64,000 nt of DNA from Xenoacremonium recifei (Eukaryota > Ascomycota > Sordariomycetes > Hypocreales > Nectriaceae), in the NCBI GenBank assembly GCA_012184525.1, contig WOFQ01000001.1, positions 2,294,001 to 2,358,000 on the forward strand. The letters run 5' to 3'. Every line of letters starts with the position of its first letter. Positions within the stretch are counted from its first letter, which is position 1. A program made the position numbers and the translations under genes. The notes under the pieces are model-generated. The model was not told where the DNA came from. It was given only the letters and a program-made list of their open reading frames with translations, and did no database searches. Of the stretch, positions 49,589 to 60,397 are shown one piece after another.

Positions 49589-52500
49589 ATGGCGCCTTGG
49601 ATGGGACGTCGTGGGTCTCAACCTCAAGTCCACCAAGGCCAACAACAAGTCCAGAACCCAAACTCCTCCTTCAACAGCATCGCCTCTCCCAACAGCGACC
49701 TCAGCCTCGTCGGCCGCATCCACACGACTGCGCTTCACACGCCGACCACGCTGCCGGGCCACTTCAACGGCAGCCGCCGTTTCGACATCGCCAATGTACA
49801 TGCGGACTCGAGCTCCGACGACGACGACGCCGATTTCCGCGCCTCGAAGCCCTCCTCTGCTGCCTCCTCCAAGTCTCGTCGACCTACGCACGCGCGCTCC
49901 ATGAGCCAGCCTTTCCCGTCTCTCTTCAGCAGCAAGAAGAAGCGACAGAATTCCGTCGGGCCAGACCTGGGCTTCGCGGACGACGATGTGACAATGCCGC
50001 GACCCAATCCGGTGAAGGGCCATACCAGGGGTGGGGGACCAGGCGGAAGTAAGGACTTCGCGACGGGAAACTGCATGACCTGTGGCTCGTTGGTTAGGTG
50101 GCCGAGGGACTTGAAGGTCTTCAAGTGCACGATATGCGCGTCCGTCAACGATCTGGTCCCCCTGACCAGTGAGAGCCAGGGCAATGGCAATTCGAGAGTG
50201 CGCCGAGATTCTAGCCAAGGGCCTTCCGGTGGCATGCCTTCTCGAGGTAGATGATCCCGTGAAGAATTGCTGAAAATGCTTTCTGACTAACGATATCCAA
50301 GTTCACCAAATTTCTGTCGACCAGACACGACGAATCGTCCGCCAATGCATTCTTTCGCATCTTTCACAGAGACTAGGTCAAGCAAAGAGACGAACCCCCG
50401 AAAAGCGCTGCCCTGAGCGAAGCAACATGTCATTCAGCGCCCGAGTCCATGCTGCCGGCAGCGGAATGGGACTTCCAGACCCGAACCAGGAGAAACCAAG
50501 TGCTTTTCACTCGTCACCGCCGAATTACGTGCCTCAACGAGTATTTGCCGAGGGGCCGAGCCTGCGCGTAAACCAATTGCACTCTAACAAAGGACCTATG
50601 CTTCGATCATATTCAAGCTCGTACTCCGAAAGACCTGCAGTTCAGAATGATCTGTTTGGTGGGCCACCGAATGGACATCAAAGAACGCCTTCTAAAAGTC
50701 TAGACGGGGACCCAAAGAGAATCTTCAAATCTTTGGAGGACTACATTGTCGCCTGCTTTGAGTCATTCGAATGTGTCAACTCGTCTTTCATGATTCCAAC
50801 TCCTCGAAATGCTGCGAGGAGAGGCAGCGAGCCGCTTCGGAGGAAGCCTGTCCCACCTTCTGAGTCACGGGCATCTAAAGAAGTACAGGAACGTCGAGAT
50901 TCTCGAGGAAGGCGAGATATTCGAGAGCAGCGAGATCCAACGCAGCCAGACGAGTTCGTACCCGACCTCGACCCCAAGCTGTTGCTGATTGGAGATTTCG
51001 CGGAAAATGGGACCTGGTGGACTGGACAGGATGAGTCGCTCCCATCTCGAACCAGGTCGCCTTCATATCGAGGCGAAAAAGCTCCTCCGAAGTCGTTCGT
51101 AGCGACGAAATCACCACAAATAAATCGGGAAGAATTGGCGAGTTGGTATGCACTTGTTACCAATACTGCAGAAGGGTGGCTTCAAATTTACGATGAGTTG
51201 TCCCGAGAAGAGGGGTTCCAAATTCCCCAAGACAACGAACTACAAGCGATTGAGCGGGACCTATTGCAGGCGCAGGAACATACGCGAAGGGTCTTGATGA
51301 AGGCAACAGAGCTGCTTCTAAAGAGACCTGGTCGCCTCTTGATGGACCCGGCAGACATGCGCTTCCTCCTTATCATCCTCGAAAACCCCCTTTTGCACTT
51401 AGATTGCCCCAGGTTCAGAGGCGTCATACAGACTTCAAACGCTCAAGCTATACCCCCAGATCCGAGAAACTCAACCAAACCTGGCCAGTCATCCACACCG
51501 ACCTCTGGACCTTTGTCAGGGCAACACTCCGGGATTCTCAAACGTCTTCTGGGACTCATTTCTAATTCGTCAATTGAATGCCACAATCAGTTGATAACCT
51601 GGCTGGCAAGGTATCACAAATCACATTTTGTCAGGACCAAAGAGCTTGTATCTGGGTTCTTGACTTATCGACTCCTACGTCAGCGGGACAAGAAACACGA
51701 AGTCAAGGTAGACATCACGGCTGGTCTTATTCCGCAAATGCACGAGGGCCGATCAGGGGCCTACCTCTTGGACGAGATATCTGAATCCAGACAACAGAAG
51801 AAGCCAAAAGAACCCCCAACCAGGATTGCATACGCAGAGGATTGGCAAATAAAAGCTGCCTCTCGAGTTCTGGCACTGCTATTCGCGGCGAATAACCTCC
51901 CGCACGTCCGCCGTGGAGACGACAACTCGGTGATCAACGAAAACAATTTGGGCGCTGTTCGGGACGGAGTTCACGCCCACGGCCAGATTCTACCAACCAG
52001 CGATTTCTACAGTTCTCTCGTCGACTATGCAGACTTAGTGGCTGATTTCGACAATTGGGAGAATCGTAGAGGAAAGTTTTCGTTCTGCCAGTACCCTTTC
52101 CTTCTCAGCATCTCTGCAAAGACTCGGATTTTGGAACATGACGCCCGTCGGCAGATGGAGAGCAAAGCACGCGATGCCTTCTTTGATAGTATTATGAGTC
52201 GTCGAAACGTCAATCAGTTCCTGTTGTTAGATATCAGACGAGACTGTCTGGTTGAAGACAGTCTTAAAGCTGTCAGCGAAGTCGTTGGAAGCGGAAGCGA
52301 GGACGTTAAGAAGGGACTAAGAATCAACTTCAAGGGCGAAGAGGGAATCGATGCCGGTGGTCTACGGAAAGAGTGGTTTTTGCTCCTCGTCAGAGAAGTT
52401 TTCAACCCTGACCATGGTAAGTCTGTTTGACCAATGCATATCTGAAGCATTCTAATCGTCTTCGCAGGGATGTTCCTTTATGACGAGGACTCGCAATACT

Positions 52501-53390
52501 GCTATTTCAACCATAACTCCTTTGAGACCTCGGACCAATTCTTCTTGGTTGGAGTTGTCATGGGACTGGCCATCTACAATTCGACCATCTTGGATGTCGC
52601 CCTCCCTCCTTTTGCGTTCCGAAAACTCATCGCCTCAGCTCCATCTTTTGGGACTGGCAATTCCGCACATCCGCGACCCACGATGCGATACACACTTGAC
52701 GACCTGGCTGAGTACAGACCGAGGGTAGCTAAGAGTCTACAACAGTTGTTGGACTATGAAGGCGACGTTGAGGAAACGTTTTGTCTCGACTTTGTAATCG
52801 AGATGGACAAATACGGGAGTGTTGTTCAGGCGCCTCTTTGTCCCGGGGGTGATCGAATACCCGTGACCAATAGCAACCGACGCGAATACGTTGAGTTGTA
52901 TGTTCGACACCTCCTCGATGTGGCAGTGACGAGGCAATTTGAACCTTTCAAAAGAGGTTTCTACACAATTTGCGGCGGCAACGCGCTGTCGCTTTTCCGA
53001 CCCGAGGAAATTGAGCTACTTGTACGAGGATCGGACGAAGCTCTCGATATCTCATCCTTGCGAGCTGTCGCCGAGTATGACAACTGGGGCAAGAAGAAAC
53101 CAGATGGCCAAGAACCCCTGATCGACTGGTTCTGGGAAACATTCCAAGAGGCCACGCCGAAGAATCAGCGCAAGCTTCTGCTCTTCATTACAGGGAGTGA
53201 TCGAATCCCCGCAACTGGCGCGACGGTCTTACCGATCAAGATCTCCTATCTCGGCGATGAGAGTGACCGGTTCCCTATCGCCAGGACATGTTTCAACCTG
53301 ATTTCTCTTTGGAAGTACGAGACGAAGGAGAAATTGGAGCAGAAGTTGTGGACGGCTGTCCATGAGAGCGAAGGATTCGGCTTGAAATAA
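49589..53390 (+). CDS. hul4: HECT-type E3 ubiquitin ligase, HUL4 family
   Basis: Exons 49589-50246, 50302-52416 and 52468-53390 give 1231 residues. The N-terminal ~140 residues are low complexity (Gln/Ser-rich, then DDDDAD). A zinc-ribbon-like pair follows, NCMTCGSLVRWPRDLKVFKCTIC (Cys162/165 and a second CxxC about 17 residues later), characteristic of HUL4-like ligases. The middle is helical (KSLEDYIVACFESFE ... EHTRRVLMKATELLLKRPGRL). The C-terminal ~350 residues are the HECT domain (INFKGEEGIDAGGLRKEWF, VLPIKISYLGDE). The catalytic cysteine lies in ARTCFNLISLW (Cys1199), 32 residues before the C-terminus. The domain accepts ubiquitin from an E2 and transfers it to lysines. Yeast Hul4 acts in nuclear RNA/TRAMP-linked surveillance, but the substrate here is unknown. 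Confidence 0.92.
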
Positions 53391-53900
53391 AAGCCTAACT
53401 TGCTTTGACGATTATCACGATTCAAACACTTCATCGGAGTCTGACATTTGTTCCTTCTAGTTGAAGAGCACAAGATTCCGGCTAGGAAATATCATTGGGG
53501 ATTTTTGGGTGTGCTCGGTAAATAGAATTTCATGGGAGATAGCATTCGGGAAAGGCATTTTGGGCGACACGCATGGGCTCTTGGATGGAGAACGGGCTTA
53601 CCTTTCAGTGACATATTAACTAGCATACTGGGAATTGAGAGACCTAGGAAGTCTGGATGATTCAGTTATATTGTACATTGTCCTCATCGTGTTTCGATTA
53701 ATTTCGAGGTCGCTTGTGCTAATAACCCCTGATAGTTGATCTTGATGTCTGATGAAAACAAAACCCTGGAATTTAGTTTACATGCAGGGCAAGGTAAATT
53801 GAAGAAGTTCCTTCTTGGTATTGCCAACTAATACATTGCCATGGACACTTGACATACAGTAGGTAGTTACATAGATATTGTACAGATTCTACACCGCGTC
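53391..53900. other. Convergent intergenic, HUL4 / mL61
   Basis: Two 3' UTRs; moderately A+T-rich. No gene. Confidence 0.4.
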
Positions 53901-54683
53901 TCAGGGTTCCTCCTCTTCCGACATACCGCCCGCCGCACGGGCTCTCTTCAGCATGTCCTCCTCGCGCTTCTTCTCCTCGCGCAGACGCTTCATGCGCTCC
54001 CGATCCACCTCGGCCTGTTTCCTCATGGCCTCAAGCTCCTGCAGCTCGCGGATCTCCTCGACCGTGGGCTGGATGACGGAGGCGCCCGTCTCAGCGAGCA
54101 GGAACTCGAGGATGTGCGACGAGTGCTTCTCGCGCATGTCGAGCGTGACGGTCCGCTCGTCGGCGTCGGGGGGTGGCGCGGGCGAGAGGTTCGTGCACGA
54201 GGAGGCGGGCTGGGTGCGCGTTGCTGGGGAGGAGGCGGCGTCGGGCTTGCGCATGTAGATGGTGAGGGTGGGCGCGGCGGTGTTGTTGGTGTGGCGGTTG
54301 ACGATCATGGGGATCGACGGGTTGTGATACTTTAGTCGAGGGAGATTCTCCTTCCAGAACTTCCTGTGGTGTATGTGAGCATCGCGAGCTTCGGGCCTGA
54401 AGAGAGGAAACGGACCTGGCGCCCATGTGACCGCCATTGAGCGTTCGGGCAAAGTCAAGGTGCACTCGAGTCACCTCTGCGGGGAGAACTGCCGCACCAG
54501 GACCGCATTGCACGTTGACGAGCTGTGGGAAGCGTGAGTAGGTCGAGATCGTGACGAGTCTGGAGGAGGGAAGCATCATACCGCCTGGAACAAGTACAAG
54601 TTAGCTTCGATTCCGTCCCAAGAGGGGCATTAGAGCCAACGTACCTTGCGCAGCTTGTTCAGCCGCTCTCCTAATGACCGCAT
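53901..54683 (-). CDS. mrp49: Mitochondrial large-subunit ribosomal protein mL61 (MRP49 type, L51/S25/CI-B8 fold)
   Basis: Exons 54683-54645, 54584-54582, 54522-54416 and 54363-53901 give 203 residues. The core matches the thioredoxin-like L51/S25/CI-B8 family: GPGAAVLPAEVTRVHLDFARTLNGGHMGARKFWKENLPRLKYHNPSIPM, followed by a long acidic/basic coiled C-terminal extension. The N-terminus MRSLGERLNKLRKALVNVQ fits the family's LRALLNI-type start. Exon 2 is a 3-nt microexon (GCG, Ala) between 60-nt and 59-nt introns (donors GTACGT and GTATGA). Reading on after GCG hits a stop almost at once. Intron 3 uses an unusual GTCCGT donor, but the junction GGHMGAR-KFW is invariant in the family. An alternative start inside intron 2 (MMLPSS) would give a shorter protein without the family N-terminus. 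Divergent from GEP3. Confidence 0.87.
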
Positions 54684-54947
54684 CTTGCAAATCCGAGGCC
54701 TTGATCTAAGGCAATCCGTCCTCGTTTCAATGGCTCTGTCTCGCGACGTCGAAAAGTCGAGCCTGTAGAAAATCCGCCAGACCCCTGCAGGGCGGGCCGA
54801 ACGTTGTTCCCGGAGCATCGGGCCATGTGGGGCCGCTAGAACAATGGTGGGTGCTGTCGCGCGACGCTGGGAATTTTCTAGAGATGCTGGGGAATCTTTT
54901 CTCTTCGACATAGTCATCCATTTTCTTTACTACAGGACGCTGCCGAG
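54684..54947. promoter_or_regulatory. Bidirectional promoter mL61 / GEP3
   Basis: 264 bp between start codons of two mitochondrial ribosome-related genes. The minus-strand frame stays open upstream of the mL61 ATG, but the sequence before it is not conserved in character. Confidence 0.5.
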
Positions 54948-57104
54948 ATGCATAGGGCGCTCTCTGCGAGGTGGCTCAATCGGGCATTGAGTATCCGAGA
55001 GGCAACCCGTTCGGCAAGTGTTCCCTTGTATTTATGTCCTGCCGTAGGCTACTCTTCGAAACTATATCAAACGCCTGTCACTGCGAGATCTACGATTTGC
55101 GCCCGGCGCTTCAACCATACCGAACCTACCTCTACCACCTCCACGACTTTGATTAACGACGCTTCAATACCCACGGTATCCCCTTTCCGGGATGCGGCAC
55201 CCGCTCGACACTTGCCATTGACATGTAGCGGTTGCGGAGCGTTCGCCCAGACACAAGAGCCGCACCAGTTCGGCTACTACAACTTGGAGAGCAAGCGGAT
55301 ACAAAAGTACTTACACCCTGAGGACTTCGAGCGCAAGGTCGTGGAGACCGAACAAGACCAAGTAGTTGCCCAGGCTTTGAAGAGCCTTGGTGCCGCCAAG
55401 CTTGAGGAGCTCGGCCTCAGTGCAGAATCCCTGGTCTCCAGCTCCGACTCAGTCCACGAAATACCAACGGGGGAGGAGAAAGCCCCGGTTTGCCAACGAT
55501 GCCACAACCTACAAAACCACAATTCCACTAGCGATTCCACCCAGATTGAAATGCACCATCCTACCGTCGAAACGCTGCGCGAAACGATCGAGGAGTCGCC
55601 TCACAAGCTCAACCACATCTACCATGTCATCGACGCTGCTGACTTCCCCATGTCGTTGATCCCACGTTTGAACGTCCTCCTTGGTGACATTCCCCTACGA
55701 ACCAAGAATCGGCGGTCCCGAGCTTCGAAATATCAGGAGGGTCGGAAGACCGAGTTGAGTTTCATCATCACTAGGAGCGATCTTCTGGGCCCAACGAAGG
55801 AGATTGTGGACTCTCTGATGCCCTACCTTCGTGAGGTCCTGCGTGACTCTTTGGGAAGGCTTGGTGGAAGAATACGATTGGGCAACGTCAGATGTGTCAG
55901 TGCCAAAAGAGGTTGGTGGACCAAGGACGTTAAGGAGTCGATATGGAAGCAAGGCGGTGCCGGCTGGCTGGTGGGAAAAGTCAATGTTGGAAAGAGCCAG
56001 TTGTTTGAGGCCATTTACCCGAAAGGGAGAATGGGAGATGCGAAGTCTACCAAACGAGGTTCAGATGCAATGCTCACTAGCGAGGTACCGAGACTAACTC
56101 CGGAGGTTGAGATTCAGGACGAGCTGGACGTTGGAGACTTGCTTCCACCACCCCAGCCTGCACAGAATTACCCTGAAATGCCCGTGGTATCCTCGTTCCC
56201 CGGCACGACAGCATCACCGATTCGAGTTCCCTTTGGCAATGGCAAAGGCGAGCTCGTCGATTTGCCTGGATTGGCCAGGAGTGATCTGGACCTTTTCGTC
56301 AAGGAGAAGCATCGAAAGTCTTTGATCATGCAGAAGCGAATCGTACCGGAGCAGATTTCCATCCAGCAAGGCAGATCTCTTCTTCTTGGTGGAGGCTTGA
56401 TCCGCATCACTCCCAAAACCCCGAACTTGGTTTTCCTCATGTACAACTTCACGCCGCTTGAAGAGCACCTGACGCAAACTGAAAAGGCTATTGGGTTCCA
56501 GGAGCAGACTAGGGAATCAGTCGGCATCGAGAATATAACCTTACCTGGTATGGGCGATAGAATGAGGCTTGCCGGGACGTTTCAGCTCAAGGACGACGTC
56601 ACCAAGAAGAGGGCTGGGCCTCTCACAAGGAAGAACGCCGTGGGATTGCAGACAGACCGACTACCCTTCCGCGTGTTGTCGACAGACATCTTAATTGAAG
56701 GTGTCGGATATGTCGAGATTGTCGCCCAAGTGCGAACCAGGGACCTCGAGGTCTTGACATCCCGACGTGCGGCGCCAAGGACACTCAGCCAAGAGCATGA
56801 TACCGGTACTGACGCCTCTGACCCTTTTGCCAGCATGATCGCTGGTCGAAGAGGCACCGACGAGCACCCCCTGTCGAAGCCCAAGATCACTGAAGAAGCC
56901 CCGCCTGAGCCTGCCTGGCCAGAAATCGAGGTATTCTCTCCTGAGGGCCGGTTTATCTCATCCCGAAGACCTATCCAAGGCTGGCTACACAACAAGAGGC
57001 GGGTGCTCAAGGAGCATAAGAGGGCTCGTCCACGCAAAAGTATGAAGGGGGAGAAGAAGGCCACCAAGGCTGAGAGAAGAGCCGCGATGAATGCGGCTTC
57101 ATGA
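54948..57104 (+). CDS. gep3: Mitochondrial circularly permuted GTPase GEP3 (YqeH-like)
   Basis: Single exon, 718 residues. The N-terminus is basic and Ser/Arg-rich, a probable mitochondrial presequence. A zinc-knuckle-like segment CSGCGAFAQTQEPHQFGYY and a second CQRCHNLQ resemble bacterial YqeH, the 30S assembly GTPase. The G motifs are circularly permuted: G4 (ITRSDLL, about residue 272) precedes G1 (GKVNVGKSQ, about 341-349), and G3 (DLPGLAR, about 436) follows. Yeast Gep3 (genetic interactor of prohibitins 3/Mtg3) is required for the small mitoribosomal subunit, so a matrix role in 15S/mtSSU biogenesis is expected. The C-terminus is rich in basic residues (KRRVLKEHKRARPRKSMKG). It is larger than yeast Gep3 (556 aa), with insertions around the GTPase core. 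Confidence 0.9.
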   Translation: MHRALSARWLNRALSIREATRSASVPLYLCPAVGYSSKLYQTPVTARSTICARRFNHTEPTSTTSTTLINDASIPTVSPFRDAAPARHLPLTCSGCGAFAQTQEPHQFGYYNLESKRIQKYLHPEDFERKVVETEQDQVVAQALKSLGAAKLEELGLSAESLVSSSDSVHEIPTGEEKAPVCQRCHNLQNHNSTSDSTQIEMHHPTVETLRETIEESPHKLNHIYHVIDAADFPMSLIPRLNVLLGDIPLRTKNRRSRASKYQEGRKTELSFIITRSDLLGPTKEIVDSLMPYLREVLRDSLGRLGGRIRLGNVRCVSAKRGWWTKDVKESIWKQGGAGWLVGKVNVGKSQLFEAIYPKGRMGDAKSTKRGSDAMLTSEVPRLTPEVEIQDELDVGDLLPPPQPAQNYPEMPVVSSFPGTTASPIRVPFGNGKGELVDLPGLARSDLDLFVKEKHRKSLIMQKRIVPEQISIQQGRSLLLGGGLIRITPKTPNLVFLMYNFTPLEEHLTQTEKAIGFQEQTRESVGIENITLPGMGDRMRLAGTFQLKDDVTKKRAGPLTRKNAVGLQTDRLPFRVLSTDILIEGVGYVEIVAQVRTRDLEVLTSRRAAPRTLSQEHDTGTDASDPFASMIAGRRGTDEHPLSKPKITEEAPPEPAWPEIEVFSPEGRFISSRRPIQGWLHNKRRVLKEHKRARPRKSMKGEKKATKAERRAAMNAAS

Positions 57105-57432
57105 TAATGACGACTCTGTACAACACTAATCTTGTATATCAATCCTGTATATCATGTATCAAAATATAGATGGACGGTTGTAAGGCAGGAAGGCCTTTTG
57201 AAGTCAACATAGACAGCGGCGCGTTTATCCCATTTAAACATACGGAGTAGAAGATCCTCCTTTAGTGACGTTGTGGTCCAAATGACGTCAGCGTTCATCC
57301 GCTATAAGAGCTATGGTAAAACAGATAAGTTACTGCTTACTGGTAAATGAAGAGATGAATCCTTTAAAAGGGACGTTCAGAATTTGCTCTTTTACGAAGA
57401 TACTGGGCAAATAACTATCAATCAGAGCAAAA
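57105..57432. promoter_or_regulatory. Promoter region of the sulfotransferase-like gene
   Basis: Between co-oriented genes. A palindromic CCTTTAAAAGGG (57361-57372) lies about 60 bp before the ATG and may act as a TATA-type element. A TACGGAGTAG word occurs at 57241-57250 and a direct GTGACGT/ATGACGT pair is near 57266-57288. Confidence 0.45.
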
Positions 57433-58266
57433 ATGGCACCGAAATTGGTACCGTTCGCCACAGGCCCAATCCGCGACAAGCAGGTCATCTCACTCGGCTT
57501 CTACCGAACTGGCTCGAACTCACTTCAAGAAGCCCTCAAGATCCTCGGATATCGCGATGTCTTCCATTCATCGGCAATGGCAACAGACGTCGAGAAGTGG
57601 CCTTGTCTCGGAGCCGCCGCAGACGACAATGTGCCCTGCCTACCCTCCTACACAGGTCGAACATGGACCCGCGAGGATTGGGACCGATACTTCGGCCCCT
57701 GCGAAGCGCTGACAGACGTGACGCCCTTTTCAGACTCTCTGCTCAATGCATATCCCGAGGCCAAGATCATTCTTATCCATCGTGATTTCGACTCTTGGAG
57801 GAAGAGCTTCCTCAACACGCTTGTGCTGCCTTCATCCAGCGGGATCTTGTCGTGGCTAAGTGGAAATGTGTTCGAGCCAGTCCTTGGCGTACATATCACC
57901 AAGACGGCCTGGAAAATGTATATGGGACTGCTGGGTGTGTGCACAATTGAGAAAACGAAGAACATCGACGTGATGCGCGCGGCCTATGAGCGTCATTATG
58001 CAAACATTCAACATAGAGTACCGGCAGACCAGCTATTAGAGTTGGATCTGAAGGATCTAGACTGGGAGCCGTTATGCAAATTTCTGGGCAAGGACGTGCC
58101 GAAAGACACTCCGTTCCCGCGGCTAAATGAGACCCGAGTGTTTCGGGACGAGCATAAAAGACTGCATTGGCTGATGCTCCAATGGGGGTTATTGGTGATG
58201 TTGGGTCCTGTGGTTGGGATAGGGGCGATGATTGCCGGAGGAATGTGGTATACGGGGCGTTTGTAA
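57433..58266 (+). CDS. Sulfotransferase-family (Sulfotransfer_4) membrane protein
   Basis: 277 residues, single exon. The sequence LGFYRTGSNSLQEAL (about residues 21-35) is the PAPS-phosphosulfate P-loop typical of fungal sulfotransferase-like proteins, and KIILIHRDFDSWRKSF is the 3'-phosphate binding segment (IxHRDxxxW). The C-terminal ~28 residues (LMLQWGLLVMLGPVVGIGAMIAGGMW) form one membrane anchor, a layout common in this fungal group. These proteins are often mislabelled as NAD-dependent epimerases. Acceptor and reaction are unknown; transfer of sulfate to a small alcohol or lipid is inferred from the family only. Confidence 0.82.
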   Translation: MAPKLVPFATGPIRDKQVISLGFYRTGSNSLQEALKILGYRDVFHSSAMATDVEKWPCLGAAADDNVPCLPSYTGRTWTREDWDRYFGPCEALTDVTPFSDSLLNAYPEAKIILIHRDFDSWRKSFLNTLVLPSSSGILSWLSGNVFEPVLGVHITKTAWKMYMGLLGVCTIEKTKNIDVMRAAYERHYANIQHRVPADQLLELDLKDLDWEPLCKFLGKDVPKDTPFPRLNETRVFRDEHKRLHWLMLQWGLLVMLGPVVGIGAMIAGGMWYTGRL

Positions 58267-58665
58267 GCGTTACAACTGAGACGGTACCTTATTAGGACAA
58301 TTGTGTATGTTTGAAAGCCACTGTACTTGAAACATGAATGAACGGATGTCTCGTGATAGTGGAAGGTAGAAACATTCTGGAGGGTGCTGGATAACTGTTA
58401 GTCAGTGAGCATGTGACCACTAACGGGAGAGCGTCGCCTTATGACGTGGGGGCGTTTCGGCGACCCCAGATTTTCGAGGTACCGTTTTTCTGCCCCTCCA
58501 AAAGGCCGACACAGGCGATACTTTCTCTCCGATTATTTGTTTCCATTCCAATCACGCCAGCAACAAACGGCCAACGCCACCCACGAAGTCTTTTGAATTG
58601 ACCTCACGGAAAGGCTTGTCACTGTGAAATCGACTACAGTGACGTTTACAGACGTCCAGCACACC
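58267..58665. other. Intergenic, sulfotransferase-like / YPI1
   Basis: 399 bp between co-oriented genes; 3' UTR and YPI1 promoter. No gene. Confidence 0.35.
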
Positions 58666-59193
58666 ATGTCGCAACCGCAACGACAACAGGAGCGCTCTGC
58701 TCCAGGCCCTTCCCAGACCACTACCGAGCCTCAACGCCCTCAGACGAGAACTGAAGCGCCGAGGATACTACGGCTACGGGGAGCACACAACCCGACGGGG
58801 CGATCAGTGCAGTGGACAGAGGACACGGTGGACAACGAGGGTCTCGGGCGCAAGAGTTCAAAGGGTAAGTTCTGTTGCCTCGAAATCGCGCCATTCTCTC
58901 TAACTCTTGTTTTAGTCTGCTGCATCTACCATCGCCCGAAAGGCCCGGATGAGTCAAGCGACGAATCTTCATCGTCAGATTCTTCAGACTCCGATTCCGA
59001 TTCCGGGCCCGACGGTGCCCGACCAGCCGGCGGGAAGAAGGCGTGTGGACATGGGCATGATCATGGCCGAGGGAGGGGAAAGTCGAACAAGGGGAGTAAG
59101 AAGGGGAAAGAGAAGCGACAACCGAGTCCAAATGCATACGAGAAGATCCCGAAGGTGAAACCTAGAGACGGAGGTCCAGCGAAGACGACTTAG
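58666..59193 (+). CDS. ypi1: Protein phosphatase 1 regulator YPI1 (PPP1R11/inhibitor-3)
   Basis: Exons 58666-58864 and 58916-59193 give 158 residues. The central motif [43 protein letters not shown] is diagnostic: [10 protein letters not shown] holds the RVxF-like PP1 docking (VQWTED), and [10 protein letters not shown] is the conserved Cys/His segment of inhibitor-3. The C-terminus is acidic ([19 protein letters not shown]), then basic Lys/Gly-rich with an HGHDHG patch. It binds and modulates the Glc7-type phosphatase in the nucleus. The 51-nt intron is in frame and stop-free; I removed it because VCC must follow SSK in this family and because the GTAAGT donor and TTTTAG acceptor are perfect. 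Confidence 0.95.
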   Translation: MSQPQRQQERSAPGPSQTTTEPQRPQTRTEAPRILRLRGAHNPTGRSVQWTEDTVDNEGLGRKSSKGKFCCLEIAPFSLTLVLVCCIYHRPKGPDESSDESSSSDSSDSDSDSGPDGARPAGGKKACGHGHDHGRGRGKSNKGSKKGKEKRQPSPNAYEKIPKVKPRDGGPAKTT

Positions 59194-59435
59194 ATGGCAC
59201 GGAGTTGGTGAGCGACGAAGGCAGACATGCGATTTTGTAATAAGGGGCTATGTGCCTTGGAGCGAGAAAGCGTTACGACGATGATGACCGAGACGATATT
59301 CATACATTTGGCAAAATGCCGGGCTAGATCTTTTATAGCGTTACGCAACGCCTAATTCATACATCTTCACCTTGGGGTATCAATTGTGTTCTCAAACTCT
59401 TCCTAGACCAGCAACCAGATTCCCAACACGATGGC

Positions 59436-60005
59436 TCAGCCAGATCCTTCTGTGCCCTCCTTCTTGGCCGTCTTCACGACAAAGTAGCGGCCCTGGGAGA
59501 CTCTTGCAGTCGATAATGCATCCCAGTCCTCGGCCTTGTCCTTCACCTTCTCGCGCACCCTCCGCGGCCGTTGATAATGGCCTACTAACTCTTCCCGATC
59601 CAACACCTCCTTCAAGTCGGCCAGACCAATTCGATTCTCTTGCACTGCCTCCTCTGTCTCATCTCGAATAGCTCTTAGCGGTTCAACACCCTCTGTATCG
59701 ACGCGCTGCACCGCACGGACGAATTGCAGCTGGTTCTGCAGGGTTGTGATCATAAGCTCCTCCTCGGCCGGAGATTTAGGAAGCGGCAGGGCGGATAGAC
59801 GCAGCAGATGGTGGAGTTGTGCGGGTGTTATGGGTTCGGTCTCAGAGGTGCCGGATGGCAAGAGGGTGCGGATGGACCATGTCGGCGACTTGAGTATCTC
59901 TGCGGCTTTGGAGGGCCTCGAATCGCTGGAGAGGGCTCGGGAGATGAGGGTGCGAGAGCGGAGGGATTGGCGCAGAGCGAGGCGGCAGCTCGTGCAGATA
60001 GACAT
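59436..60005 (-). CDS. Mitochondrial GatC-type Glu-tRNA(Gln) amidotransferase subunit
   Basis: 189 residues from MSICTSCRLALRQSLRSRT, a basic, Ser/Arg-rich probable presequence. The following part matches GatC: ITPAQLHHLLRLSALPLPKSPAEEELMITTLQNQLQFVRAVQRVDTEGVEPLRAI, the alpha-helical hairpin and proline-containing strap that clamp GatA and GatB in the GatCAB amidotransferase. The enzyme converts misacylated Glu-tRNA(Gln) to Gln-tRNA(Gln) in mitochondria. An extended C-terminal region with ENRIGLADLKEVLDREELVGHYQRPRR is typical of fungal versions. Divergent from SEC17. Confidence 0.8.
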   Translation of the reverse strand: MSICTSCRLALRQSLRSRTLISRALSSDSRPSKAAEILKSPTWSIRTLLPSGTSETEPITPAQLHHLLRLSALPLPKSPAEEELMITTLQNQLQFVRAVQRVDTEGVEPLRAIRDETEEAVQENRIGLADLKEVLDREELVGHYQRPRRVREKVKDKAEDWDALSTARVSQGRYFVVKTAKKEGTEGSG

Positions 60006-60397
60006 TGCTGCTGGATGCTTCCGGTCCGAGTCAAGATTCAAAGAGAAAATATCGGCAAACCAAGGCCCAATGCAGAGTTCGGTTACTTGGTGATGATTAG
60101 ATGGTGTTTTCAAGGCCAAGGTCATGAAGGTCCACTGCGGCTTACGTGCTGCTTTCATTGCGGGTAGCGCCACGGTAGCGTCTTGCTAACCTAAGAGAAC
60201 CCCACCAACCAGCACACGCCAACTGTGGCTCAGGCGACCCCCATCGTCATAGCTCGAGGCAGGCACTGGCAGGCGATCCATCACTGACTGACACCTGTAA
60301 CCTCAATCCATACCCCAAGCAACAACCTCTGCCATTTCTCCCTCCCGCTATTCCTCCTCCCTCTCATACATCTAGACCGTCTCAGATCGAATCCACC
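60006..60397. promoter_or_regulatory. Bidirectional promoter GatC / SEC17
   Basis: 392 bp between two head-to-head genes; C+T-rich near the SEC17 ATG. An AACCCCACCAACC-type C/A-rich stretch at about 60196-60212. Confidence 0.45.
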
